Positions 1 through 8,370 of a stretch of 64,000 nt of DNA are shown here, piece after piece. The DNA comes from Hyphomicrobiales bacterium (GTDB lineage: Bacteria; Pseudomonadota; Alphaproteobacteria; Rhizobiales; Beijerinckiaceae). Positions within the stretch are counted from its first letter, which is position 1. Each line of letters begins with the position of its first letter. Position numbers and translations under genes: made by a program. The notes under the pieces are model-generated. The model was not told the DNA's origin, did not search any database, and saw only the letters and a program-made list of their open reading frames with translations. Where the stretch lies: the NCBI GenBank assembly GCA_930633495.1, contig CAKNFJ010000001.1, positions 3,495,001 to 3,559,000 of the forward strand, written 5' to 3'.

Positions 1-1
1 C

Positions 2-700
2 GCCACGCATCGCGTGCTCTCCAGCCTCGTCGACCATGGCTATGTCCGGCAGGAGCGCCATCACGGCACCTATGAGCTGACCGCGAAGATCGCATCGCTC
101 GCCTTCGCCTTCCTGGCGGGGACGGGCATCACCGATCTCGCTCAGCCGATCCTGGACCATCTGGCGCGTGAATCGGGGGAGCTGGTGCGCCTCGCCCTGA
201 TCGACGGGCGCGAACTCGTCTGGGTGGCGAAGTCGCAAGGCTCGCCCTTCGGGTTGCGCTACGATCCCGATATGGGGCAGGCGGGGCGGCTTTCCTGCTC
301 GGCCAGCGGGCATGCCTGGTTGTCCTGTCTGTCGGACGAGGAGGCGATCGCGCTCATCGAGCGGCAGGGCTACGGCTCGCGCGAGGAATTCGGTCCGCGC
401 GCGCCGCAGACGCAGGCCGCTGTGCTGAAGTATCTGCGTCAGGCGCGCAAGCGCGGCTTCAGCATCGTCATCCAGACCTATTCGCCCTGGATGAATGCGA
501 TCGCCGCTCCGATCCGCAATCCGCAGACGAATGACGTCGTCGGCGCCGTCGTGATCGCGGGGCCGCATATCCGGTTGACGGAAGAGAAGATGCTGTCGCT
601 CTCGCCGATGCTATTGAGCACGGCGCGGGAATTGTCGCTGGCGATGGGAGCGAGCCCCAGCCTCGCCTCGCGGCAGTCGCGCGGTCCGTTCTTCGGCTGA
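2..700 (+). CDS. IclR-family transcriptional regulator, 5'-truncated
   Basis: The reading frame is open from the first bases of the window, so the gene starts upstream. The first visible residues (ATHRVLSSLVDHGYV) match the recognition helix and wing of the IclR winged helix. They are followed by the IclR effector domain: a long ligand-binding region with the RLALIDGRELVWVAKSQG stretch, a conserved LSCSASGHAWL segment and a C-terminal VVGAVVIAGP strand. Members of this family usually control nearby catabolic genes by binding a small-molecule substrate. The sugar-type epimerase and isomerase genes that follow on the same strand are the natural targets. Only the DNA-binding N-terminus is missing, and nothing suggests a pseudogene. 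Confidence 0.85.
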   Translation, partial: ATHRVLSSLVDHGYVRQERHHGTYELTAKIASLAFAFLAGTGITDLAQPILDHLARESGELVRLALIDGRELVWVAKSQGSPFGLRYDPDMGQAGRLSCSASGHAWLSCLSDEEAIALIERQGYGSREEFGPRAPQTQAAVLKYLRQARKRGFSIVIQTYSPWMNAIAAPIRNPQTNDVVGAVVIAGPHIRLTEEKMLSLSPMLLSTARELSLAMGASPSLASRQSRGPFFG

Positions 701-764
701 GCCGGCTTGTTACCCTGTCGAGGGGGAACCGCCCGCCGGCCCGGCAACATGACGGGAGGTTCGA

Positions 765-1664
765 TTGAAGGTTCTCATCACCGGCGGCGCCGGTTTTCTC
801 GGCGCCTGGATCTGCCGGCGCCTGTCGCGTCGCGGCGACGCTATCCGCATCTTCGACCGAGCCGAGAACAGGGCGACCATCGCGGCGATCGCGGGAGCTG
901 AAGCCGCGAACGCCTGCCAATGGGTGACCGGCGATATCGTAGACGGCGAGGGTGTCGTGGCGGCCGCGCGCGGCTGCGATGCGATCGTCCACCTCGCCGG
1001 TGTGCTGACACTGGCCTGCAAGGAGAGCCCGGTTCGCGGCGCCGAGATCAACCTGATCGGAACGCTCAACGTGTTCGAGGCGGCGCTGCGTCACGGCATC
1101 GGCAAGGTGGTCTACACCAGCAGTGCCGGTGCCTATGGGCCGCAGAGCGGCGAGCTTCCGGTTCCCACATCGCATTACGGGGCGTTCAAGCTCGCCTGCG
1201 AGGGCAGCGCGCGGGCCTATTTCGCCGATCACGGTCTCTCCAGCATCGGCTTCCGGCCTTATGTCGTCTACGGGCCGGGCCGCGAGAGCGGCCTCAGTGC
1301 CGGGCCTTCTCTCGCCTGTCGGGCCGCGGCGCGCGGCGAACCCTATGTCTTTCCCTATGAGGGCATGGCGGGGCTCGTCTATGCCGGCGATGTCGCGGCG
1401 GCCTATGACAGCGCGCTGCGCTATCAGGGCGCGGGAGCGCATGTCTTCAACATGATCGGCGAACAGGCCGCGCCCGAAGACGTAATCGCCGAGCTTCGCA
1501 AGCTGGCGCCGGATTGCGATATCCGCCGCGGCGGCAAGCCGATGCCCTCGGCGCCGGAGATCGCGGAAGGCCCGCTGCGGGAGGTTCTCGCCGACGTGCC
1601 CTTCACCCCGCTTCGGGAAGGCATCGCGCGCACCTTCGCCTTCTATCGCGACGGGAGTCTCTAG
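765..1664 (+). CDS. NAD-dependent epimerase/dehydratase (extended SDR)
   Basis: A 299-residue Rossmann-fold protein of the extended short-chain dehydrogenase family. GGAGFLG at residues 7-13 is the NAD-binding glycine motif, VYTSSAGAYG holds the catalytic Ser, and SHYGAFK supplies the YxxxK pair. Relatives act on nucleotide sugars or uronic acids, for example epimerases and uronate dehydrogenases. The start is TTG at 765, chosen because GGGAGGT lies four bases upstream. The gene ends three bases before the next ATG, so it is probably cotranscribed with the isomerase-like gene. The substrate cannot be read from the sequence. Confidence 0.82.
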   Translation: MKVLITGGAGFLGAWICRRLSRRGDAIRIFDRAENRATIAAIAGAEAANACQWVTGDIVDGEGVVAAARGCDAIVHLAGVLTLACKESPVRGAEINLIGTLNVFEAALRHGIGKVVYTSSAGAYGPQSGELPVPTSHYGAFKLACEGSARAYFADHGLSSIGFRPYVVYGPGRESGLSAGPSLACRAAARGEPYVFPYEGMAGLVYAGDVAAAYDSALRYQGAGAHVFNMIGEQAAPEDVIAELRKLAPDCDIRRGGKPMPSAPEIAEGPLREVLADVPFTPLREGIARTFAFYRDGSL

Positions 1665-1667
1665 CCC

Positions 1668-2498
1668 ATGCAGCTTGCTGCCCACACCTTCGGTTTCGTC
1701 TGGCAGGAGGAGGCCGAGCCCGCGCTGGAGGCCATCGCTTCGGCCGGGTTCCGTCAGGTCCAGCTCATGGCCGCGCCGCCGCATTTCGATCCCTGGCGCA
1801 GCGATGCTGCACGCACGGCGCGGTTGCGGGAGCTGATCGCGCGATATGGCCTCGAATTGCTGGCGGGCGACCTCGCAAGCAGCGACATCAATCTGGCGAG
1901 TGCTTCCGCCGAGGTGACGAGCTTTTCGGTCGATGCCTATAAGCGGCTGATCGCGCGTTGCGCCGAGCTTGGGGCTGCCGCGGTCTGTGTCGGCTCGGGG
2001 CGGCGGCATGCCCTGCTCGCCAAGGCGAACGACCGGTTGATGGAAAGTTTTCGCCCGGCCTTCCGTGAGATCGTCGCCGAAGCCAGGCGTCATGGCTTGT
2101 CTGTCGGGCTCGAAAACCATCCGCAGGGCCTGCTCGCCGATGCCGGCACCATTCGCCGCTTCATCGAGGAGGAGGGCTATGGCGACGTCACGGTGATCTA
2201 TGACGTCGCCAATGCCGTGGCGATCGGCGAGGATCCTGTCGAGGGACTTGCGACGCTGGCCTCCCATCTCAGCATCGTGCATCTCTCCGACAGCCCGGCC
2301 GGACAATGGCGGCATGACCCGATCGGCAGCGGCGCCATCGACTTCGGCGCGATCGGGCGGGAACTGGGGCGGCAGGACTATAACGGGCCGGTCGCGCTCG
2401 AAATCCTCTCGGAGACGCCCATGCAAGGCCTCCTTGACGGCGCGCGCAAGCTGATCGCGGGCGGCTGGCGCTTCGAAGGGCCGCTGCCCCGGCTGTGA
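1668..2498 (+). CDS. Sugar phosphate isomerase/epimerase, xylose-isomerase-like TIM barrel
   Basis: A 276-residue protein of the AP endonuclease 2/xylose isomerase-like TIM-barrel family. The strand-end motifs GLENHPQG, VIYDVANAV, IVHLSDSP and VALEILSE carry the Glu, Asp and His residues that bind the divalent metal in this family. Relatives isomerise or epimerise ketoses, inosose or keto-acid sugars. It follows the epimerase gene with a 3-base gap, and the two probably act on the same carbohydrate-like compound under the IclR regulator. It converges on the minus-strand SDR gene, with only 15 bases between the ends. Confidence 0.82.
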   Translation: MQLAAHTFGFVWQEEAEPALEAIASAGFRQVQLMAAPPHFDPWRSDAARTARLRELIARYGLELLAGDLASSDINLASASAEVTSFSVDAYKRLIARCAELGAAAVCVGSGRRHALLAKANDRLMESFRPAFREIVAEARRHGLSVGLENHPQGLLADAGTIRRFIEEEGYGDVTVIYDVANAVAIGEDPVEGLATLASHLSIVHLSDSPAGQWRHDPIGSGAIDFGAIGRELGRQDYNGPVALEILSETPMQGLLDGARKLIAGGWRFEGPLPRL

Positions 2499-2513
2499 AA
2501 TCCCGGAAGCGCT

Positions 2514-3341
2514 TCAGCTGGACGATGCGCCAGCGGGCGTATGGCCGGGCCGCGGGATCAGGCTCATCAATCCGCGCGTGAATCCGCCGTCGACCGTGAT
2601 CTCCTCGCCATTGACGTAGGCTGCCCGGTCGCTCGCCAGGAACAGGACCGCATCGGCGATATCCTCGGGGCGTCCGATCCGCCCCTGCGGCACGGCCGCT
2701 TCGCGCCGACGCTTCAAGGCTGGGTCGGTGTAGAAGCTCTGGCTCATCGGCGTCAGCACGAGACCGGGGCTGACGACATTGCTGCGGATGCCCTGCGGGC
2801 CCCATTCGAGCGCGATCTGTCGCGACAGCATGACGATGCCGGCCTTGCTGACGCTGTAGGCGCCGCTGAAGCCTTGCGCATGCGCGCCCGCGACCGAGGC
2901 GATGTGGACCATGGCACCGCCGCCATTCGGACGCATCTGCCGTGCGAAGGCCTGCGCGCAGAGAAAGTAGCCGGTCAGGTTGACCGCGAGCACGGCATTC
3001 CACTCCGCCAGACTCAGCGTTTCCAGCGCGCCGGGCCGCAGCAATGCGGCATTGTTGACCAGCATCCGGCAGGGGCCGAATTGCGCCAGGCAGGCTTCGG
3101 CCGCCGATCCGATGCTCGCAGGGTCCGAGACGTCGCAGGCGAAGACGGCGGCCTCCGCTCCGATCCGGCGGATGGCCGCAAGCGTCGCTTCGGCCGCAGC
3201 CGGAGAGCGGTCCAGCATCGCGATCCGCGCGCCAGCTCCGGCAAGGGCAAGCGCGATCGCGCGGCCAAGACCGCCGCCGGCACCGGTGACGACGCAAACG
3301 GAATTCTTCAGGCCCGACATCGCTGTGACGTCATTGTCCAT
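2514..3341 (-). CDS. SDR-family oxidoreductase
   Basis: A classical short-chain dehydrogenase of about 275 residues. TGAGGGLG is the cofactor glycine motif, NNAA the structural motif, and YSVSKAG holds the catalytic Tyr and Lys after a conserved Ser region. The C-terminus has the usual VNGEEITVDGG segment. I chose ATG at 3341. A GTG at 3359 that overlaps the flavoprotein stop codon (GTGA) is an alternative start and would mean translational coupling. The gene lies directly downstream of the flavoprotein gene on the same strand, so the pair probably oxidise and reduce the same alicyclic or steroid-like substrate. That substrate link is inferred. Confidence 0.85.
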   Translation of the reverse strand: MDNDVTAMSGLKNSVCVVTGAGGGLGRAIALALAGAGARIAMLDRSPAAAEATLAAIRRIGAEAAVFACDVSDPASIGSAAEACLAQFGPCRMLVNNAALLRPGALETLSLAEWNAVLAVNLTGYFLCAQAFARQMRPNGGGAMVHIASVAGAHAQGFSGAYSVSKAGIVMLSRQIALEWGPQGIRSNVVSPGLVLTPMSQSFYTDPALKRRREAAVPQGRIGRPEDIADAVLFLASDRAAYVNGEEITVDGGFTRGLMSLIPRPGHTPAGASSS

Positions 3342-3355
3342 CGTCTTCACCCCGC

Positions 3356-5056
3356 TCACGGTTCGCGGCCGGCGAGGTGGCAGCCGGCCAGGTAGCCGAA
3401 GGTCATGATCGGGCCGAGCGTGATGCCGGCGCCGGGATAGCTGCCGCCCATCATGCTCGCCCTGTCGTTGCCGACTGCGTAAAGCCCCTCGACAGGCTCG
3501 CCGCCGGCTGACAGCACACGCCCGACAACATCGGTGGCGAGCCCGTCGAAGGTGCCGAGATCACCCATCACCAGCTTCAGCGCGTAGAAGGGAGCTTTCC
3601 GGATCGGCGCCACGGTCGGATTCGGCTTGTGGTCGGGGTCGCCGAGGAAGCGGTTGAATGCGCTGCGGCCGCGGCCGAAAGCGGGATCCTCGCCGTGTTC
3701 GGCATCGCGGTTGAAGCGTTCGACAGTCGCCTCGAGCCCCGCCGCATCGATGCCGGCCGCCGTCGCGAGTTCGCTCAGCGAGCCGCCGCGCTTAAGGTAG
3801 CCGCTGCGGACATAGCGACCGGCGGGCACCGGCGCCGGTTTGGCGAAGCCGAGGCCGTATTTGCGCATCGCGACATGGTCGCAGATCAGCCAGGCCTCAG
3901 TCGGCCCGCCCTGCGCATTGTCGGCGATCATGGCGGCGCCCACGTCATGGTAGGATTCCGACTCGTTGGTAAAGCGTCGCCCGGCGCGGTTCACGGCGAT
4001 CACGCCTGGTTTGTAGCGATCGACGAGATGCGGAAAGACGCCGACGCGTCCCTGGGCCAGCGGCACTTCCGATACGGGCATCCAGGCGGCGGCGTTGGGA
4101 TGCCGGATCTCGCAGCGTCCGCCCGCGGTCTCCGCCAGCCGGATGCCGTCCCCGGTATTGCCGGACGGCGTGGGCGAGACATGCCGGCCGCCGCGGGCGA
4201 CGTGGGGATAGGCCACGGCCAGCCGCGCCGCGTCGTGCGGAAAGCCGCCGCAGGCGAGCACGACCGCCCGGTGCGCGCGGATCTCCTTCGTCTCCCCATC
4301 CGAAGAGAAGCGAGCGCCGACCACACGCCCGCCCTCGATGATGAGTTCCTGCGCAGGCATCTCGGTCAGGATCGGAATGTCGAGATCGAAGGCCGTCCTG
4401 GCCAAGCGCGCCGCCAGCGCGTTGCCGCTGGTCACCTGCACGCCGCGCCGATAGAGCGCGAGATCCTTGATATGCGAGGCGAGGCGGCGTGCGACGTAAA
4501 GGGCGGAGGTCAGCGAGCGCGTCGCCCGGAAGAAGTGCTTCAAATCCTCGTTGGAGGAGTTGAACATCATCCCGATGAAGGTGATCGTTTCCAGCGGCGG
4601 CCGCAGCCGCTGCAACTCCCTGCCGAGACAGCGCGCATCATAGGGCATGGCCGTCAGCGAGCGCCCCTTTGGCACGCCGCCCGGCGCGTCCGGGTGGTAG
4701 TCCGGGTAGTTCGACAGCAGGAAGCGGACTTCGGTTTCGCGCTCGAAGAAGTCGATCATCCGCGGGCCCGCTGCAAGGAAGGCCTCGACCGCATCCTCCG
4801 CGTAGTAGTTTCCGGTCTCCTGCCGCAGATAGGTGCGCGCCGCCTCGCGGGAGTCGGACAGGCCGGCCTTCACCGCGTGCGCGTTCCCAGGAATCCAGAG
4901 AACGCCGCCGGAATAGGCCATGGTGCCGCCGAAAAATTTGTCCTTTTCCGCAACGATGACGTCAAGGCCATGCTTGCGCACCGTGATTGCCGTGGAGAGG
5001 CCGCCGGCGCCGGAGCCGATCACCAGCACATCGCATTCCGTCGTTCGACCGCTCAT
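3356..5056 (-). CDS. FAD-dependent oxidoreductase, fumarate reductase/3-ketosteroid dehydrogenase type
   Basis: A 566-residue flavoprotein. DVLVIGSGAGGLSTAI near the N-terminus is the dinucleotide-binding motif, FFGGTMAYSGG follows the FAD-binding region, and the C-terminal GGSYPGAGITLGPIMTFGYLAG is the second FAD segment typical of 3-oxosteroid 1-dehydrogenase and soluble fumarate reductase relatives. The start at 5056 has AGGAGG nine bases upstream. A second ATG at 5065 sits directly against that site and is less likely. The family desaturates cyclic ketones or reduces enoates. The stop overlaps or nearly abuts the downstream SDR start, so the two genes form an operon that diverges from an AraC regulator. 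Confidence 0.87.
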   Translation of the reverse strand: MSGRTTECDVLVIGSGAGGLSTAITVRKHGLDVIVAEKDKFFGGTMAYSGGVLWIPGNAHAVKAGLSDSREAARTYLRQETGNYYAEDAVEAFLAAGPRMIDFFERETEVRFLLSNYPDYHPDAPGGVPKGRSLTAMPYDARCLGRELQRLRPPLETITFIGMMFNSSNEDLKHFFRATRSLTSALYVARRLASHIKDLALYRRGVQVTSGNALAARLARTAFDLDIPILTEMPAQELIIEGGRVVGARFSSDGETKEIRAHRAVVLACGGFPHDAARLAVAYPHVARGGRHVSPTPSGNTGDGIRLAETAGGRCEIRHPNAAAWMPVSEVPLAQGRVGVFPHLVDRYKPGVIAVNRAGRRFTNESESYHDVGAAMIADNAQGGPTEAWLICDHVAMRKYGLGFAKPAPVPAGRYVRSGYLKRGGSLSELATAAGIDAAGLEATVERFNRDAEHGEDPAFGRGRSAFNRFLGDPDHKPNPTVAPIRKAPFYALKLVMGDLGTFDGLATDVVGRVLSAGGEPVEGLYAVGNDRASMMGGSYPGAGITLGPIMTFGYLAGCHLAGREP

Positions 5057-5257
5057 GTTCCGCATCCTCCTGAGATCGCCGTTGCGGGCGGCGCCGATTG
5101 GCGCGGCCATCGGCCGATGGAGCGTTTCCTGCTCCGCTTCTCCGCGGAATCTTCCCCAATAGCGTAGAGCGGCTGCGGGTTCGGGCAATGGATGGAGCAC
5201 GGGGATATTTGCACTTTTCCCGCAATGTGGAATGCTGTGCGACGTGGTGGGGGCGTC

Positions 5258-6148
5258 ATGGCCGGGCCGATTGAGCACTACAGGCTGTATGGCGAGCCGA
5301 TCAGGCATGTCGAGCCGCGCTTCATCCATGTCGAGCCGATCCGGGAGCGCAGCGGCTTCCATCACTGGCGGATCGCCCCGCACACCCATCGCGAGCTGCA
5401 TCAGCTGTTGCTGGTGTCGAGAGGTGGCGGTGCCATGAATTGCGAGGCTTCGTCCTCCGTCATCACAGTGCCGGCAATCCTGGTCATCCCGGCCGGGACG
5501 GTGCACGGCTTCGCATTCGAGCCAGGGAGCGACGGGTGGGTAATCTCGATTGCGCGCACCGCGATGCCCGGCGCGGCCACGGGTGACGGGCTGATCGCGA
5601 CACTGTTCGATCGCGCGCGCTGCGTCGGGCCGATCGACCGGGAGGCGGCGCGCCAGATCGGCCAGAGCTTCCTGTCGCTATCCAGTGAACTCGCCTGGGA
5701 TGGTGCGGGCCGCAATCTGGCGATCGAGGGCGACGTGCTGAAGCTGTTCGTGGCGTTCGCGCGCGCCGGCTTGGCCCATGAGCGGATGACGGCGTCCCTC
5801 ACCGACGCCGAATCCGTGCTCCTCTCCCGTTTTCGGGCGTTGGTGGAAGCCCATTTCGCCGAGCATCTCGGCGTCGCCGTCTATGCGCGCCGACTCGGTG
5901 TCTCGGAAGATCGGCTGCTGGCGGTCTGCCGGAAGCGTTTCGGCGCGCCGCCAATCCAGATCATCCACCAGCGCCTCATGGTCGAGGCCCAGCGCTGGCT
6001 GCTTTATACCTCGGCGCCTGTCGGCTTGATCGCAGATGCGCTCGGCTTCAAGGACATCAGCTATTTTTCTCGCTTCTTCGCGCAGCGGCTGGGGCAGAGT
6101 CCGCGTGTCTTCCGATCAGCACAGACGTCCGGTTCCGGCGAGCTGTGA
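5258..6148 (+). CDS. AraC-family transcriptional regulator
   Basis: About 296 residues. The N-terminal half is a cupin-like ligand domain (HTHRELHQLLLVSRGGG followed by VPAILVIPAGTVHGFAFEPG). The C-terminal half carries two helix-turn-helix units with the AraC signature region (GLIADALGFKDISYFSRFFAQRLGQSPRVFR). It is divergent from the flavoprotein/SDR operon across about 200 bases, the usual place for the operon it controls. The start at 5258 is preceded by a G-rich stretch. An in-frame ATG at 5192 would add 22 residues that do not look like the family. It converges on the thiolase gene. Confidence 0.87.
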   Translation: MAGPIEHYRLYGEPIRHVEPRFIHVEPIRERSGFHHWRIAPHTHRELHQLLLVSRGGGAMNCEASSSVITVPAILVIPAGTVHGFAFEPGSDGWVISIARTAMPGAATGDGLIATLFDRARCVGPIDREAARQIGQSFLSLSSELAWDGAGRNLAIEGDVLKLFVAFARAGLAHERMTASLTDAESVLLSRFRALVEAHFAEHLGVAVYARRLGVSEDRLLAVCRKRFGAPPIQIIHQRLMVEAQRWLLYTSAPVGLIADALGFKDISYFSRFFAQRLGQSPRVFRSAQTSGSGEL

Positions 6149-6256
6149 TGCTTCATGCGTTGTCGCGACAGCATCGCGAGCAGGGCCAGTGATGCGTGGG
6201 GACCTCACCGGGAGCGGTGTGGCGATCTCTTCGGGCGTGAAGCGCAGGTCCATGAC

Positions 6257-7441
6257 TTATCCGTTGATCTCGAACAGTCCGGCGCAACCCATGCCGCCGG
6301 CGACACACATCGTCACCACGGCGTAGCGCGCCTTGCGCCGGCGGCCTTCCAGCAGCGCGTGGCCGACGAGGCGTGCCCCGCTCATGCCGAAGGGGTGGCC
6401 TATCGAAATGGCTCCGCCATTGACGTTGACCTTGTCGGGGTCGATGCCGAGCCTGTCGCGGCAGTAGAGCGACTGCGAGGCAAAGGCCTCATTGAGTTCC
6501 CAGAGATCGATGTCGGCGACGGTCAGCCCGTTGCGCTCCAGCAGGCGCGGCACGGCAAAGACCGGGCCGATACCCATCTCGTCCGGCTCGCAGCCGGCCG
6601 AAGCGAAGCCCCGGAAGATGCCGAGCGGCTCCAGCCCGCGCCGCTTCGCCTCTTCCGCCGACATCACCACGCTGGCCGAGGCGCCGTCCGAGAGCTGGCT
6701 GGCATTGCCGGCGGTGACGAACTTGCCCTCGCCGCGCACCGGCTTGAGCTTGAGAAGCCCTTCGAGCGTGGTGTCCGGCCGGTTGCCCTCGTCCTTGGCG
6801 AGCGTGACCTCCTCCCGCCGGACCTCGCCGGTCGCCTTGTCGGTCACGGCCATCACCGCGCTCATCGGCACGATCTCGTCGTCGAAGAGCCGCCGCTGCT
6901 GGGCGCTGGCGGTGCGGCGCTGGCTTTCCAGCGAGAACTCATCCTGACGCTCGCGCGAAATGCCATAACGTTCGGCGACGATGTCGGCGGTCTCGATCAT
7001 CGAGGTGTAGATCGCGGGCTTGTTGGTTTTGAGCCAGGCGTTTTCGATGAGATCGCGCCGCACCACCGGCTGAACCAGCGAGATCGATTCGACCCCGCCG
7101 CCCACCGCAATGGGCACGCCGTCCATGACCACGCGCCGCGCCGCATGGGCGATGGCCTCCAGCCCCGACGCGCAAAAGCGGCTGACCGTGACGCCGGCCG
7201 ACTGCACTGGGATGCCGGCCACCAGTGCAGCGTGCCGCGCCACGTTCCCGCCGGTGGCTGCCTCCGGATAGCCGCAGCCCACCACCACCTCCTCGACGGC
7301 CTCGGGCTCCAGCTTCGCGCGTTCGAGCGCGTGCCTGATCACATGCGCGGCCATGTCGGCACCGCCCAGCTGGTTGAAAGCGCCGCGATGGGCCTTGCCG
7401 ATCGGTGTGCGGGCGGTGGAGACGATGACGGCTTCGCTCAT
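6257..7441 (-). CDS. Acetyl-CoA acyltransferase (thiolase)
   Basis: A 394-residue thiolase [14 protein letters not shown] contains the acyl-accepting Cys, [17 protein letters not shown] the active-site His, and [17 protein letters not shown] the C-terminal catalytic Cys. It performs the last cleavage step of beta-oxidation or condensation of acyl-CoAs in the cytoplasm. It is the last gene of a minus-strand operon that begins with an ABC importer and continues with an acyl-CoA ligase and an enoyl-CoA hydratase. That order implies an imported acid is activated, hydrated and cleaved. The start at 7441 gives the typical [14 protein letters not shown]-terminus. A hydroxyacyl-CoA dehydrogenase is not present in the operon. 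Confidence 0.9.
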   Translation of the reverse strand: MSEAVIVSTARTPIGKAHRGAFNQLGGADMAAHVIRHALERAKLEPEAVEEVVVGCGYPEAATGGNVARHAALVAGIPVQSAGVTVSRFCASGLEAIAHAARRVVMDGVPIAVGGGVESISLVQPVVRRDLIENAWLKTNKPAIYTSMIETADIVAERYGISRERQDEFSLESQRRTASAQQRRLFDDEIVPMSAVMAVTDKATGEVRREEVTLAKDEGNRPDTTLEGLLKLKPVRGEGKFVTAGNASQLSDGASASVVMSAEEAKRRGLEPLGIFRGFASAGCEPDEMGIGPVFAVPRLLERNGLTVADIDLWELNEAFASQSLYCRDRLGIDPDKVNVNGGAISIGHPFGMSGARLVGHALLEGRRRKARYAVVTMCVAGGMGCAGLFEING

Positions 7442-7531
7442 GGCGCTTTCGATTTCACTGCGGACTTCGGGGCGGGATATGGCGGGCAACCCGGACCGCA
7501 GCCCTCGGCCGCGATCCAGCTCCCGAGAGTC

Positions 7532-8329
7532 TCAGCCTGTCCTGTACAGGAAACGATCGGCCGGGACCGGATCGTCGCGCAGTCCCATGCGCTGAACCCG
7601 ATAGAGATGCTTGGTGAAAGCGAGTGCGTCCGCCTTGGACAATTCGCGGCCCCGGTAATAGGCCTCCATCTCGACGCGCACCGCCTCCGGCGGGTGGCGC
7701 GCGATCTTGCTCGCGACCTCGCGGGCCGTCGCCATCAAGGCATCCGGCGCCACGACCTTGTTGACGAGCCGATGCGACAGCGCCTCCTCGGCATCCATCG
7801 CCTCGCCGGTCAGCAGCATCCACATTGCGACCGTGTGCGGCAGCTGCAGGGCAAGCCGTGAGGTGCCGCCGGCGCCGCCCATGCCATAGGCGATCTCGGG
7901 AAAGCCGAATTTCGCCTTGGTCGAGGCGATGCGGATATCGGTCAGCGAAAGCAGGTAGATCATGCCCTGCCCGAGGCACCAGCCATTGACCGCGCCTATG
8001 ATCGGCTTGAAACGCTCCAGGCCGAGCACGTCGCGCGACCAGGCGAAGTCATGCGGGGTCTCGCCCTCGCCATTATGCGGCCAGAGATGATCGGCGAGCT
8101 CGTCGCGCGAGGTGGTGCCACGCTTGTAGCTGGTCTTGATGTCGTCTCCGGCGCAGAAGCCGCGCTCGCCCGCGCCGGTCAGGATGCCGCAGCGGATCGA
8201 GGTGTCCGCCAGGAAATCCTTGAGCGCGAGGAAAAGCTCCTTGTGGATGGCCGGTGTGGTCGGATTCACCGACCCGTTCTCGATGGTGAAGACGGCGATG
8301 TCGCCATCCTTCTCGTAACGAAGAGGCAA
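7532..8329 (-). CDS. Enoyl-CoA hydratase/isomerase family protein
   Basis: A 265-residue crotonase-fold protein. The oxyanion-hole segment GAGERGFCAGDDIK and the second GAVNGWCLGQGMIYLLSLTDIRIA segment are present. The first catalytic Glu position sits in FPEIAYGMGGAGG. It should hydrate or isomerise the enoyl-CoA made from the product of the upstream CoA ligase. The start is TTG at 8329, supported by AAGGAG seven bases upstream. It is separated by about 40 bases from the CoA ligase and 90 bases from the thiolase gene in the same operon. Confidence 0.88.
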   Translation of the reverse strand: MPLRYEKDGDIAVFTIENGSVNPTTPAIHKELFLALKDFLADTSIRCGILTGAGERGFCAGDDIKTSYKRGTTSRDELADHLWPHNGEGETPHDFAWSRDVLGLERFKPIIGAVNGWCLGQGMIYLLSLTDIRIASTKAKFGFPEIAYGMGGAGGTSRLALQLPHTVAMWMLLTGEAMDAEEALSHRLVNKVVAPDALMATAREVASKIARHPPEAVRVEMEAYYRGRELSKADALAFTKHLYRVQRMGLRDDPVPADRFLYRTG

Positions 8330-8370
8330 GGCGGTTCTCCTTCGGCGCGAAAACTTGAAACGGAAGCGGT

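Noticed and set aside
6155..7861. A plus-strand frame of about 570 codons opposite the thiolase gene
   Set aside because: Antisense shadow of thiolase and hydratase; composition is His/Arg-rich noise.
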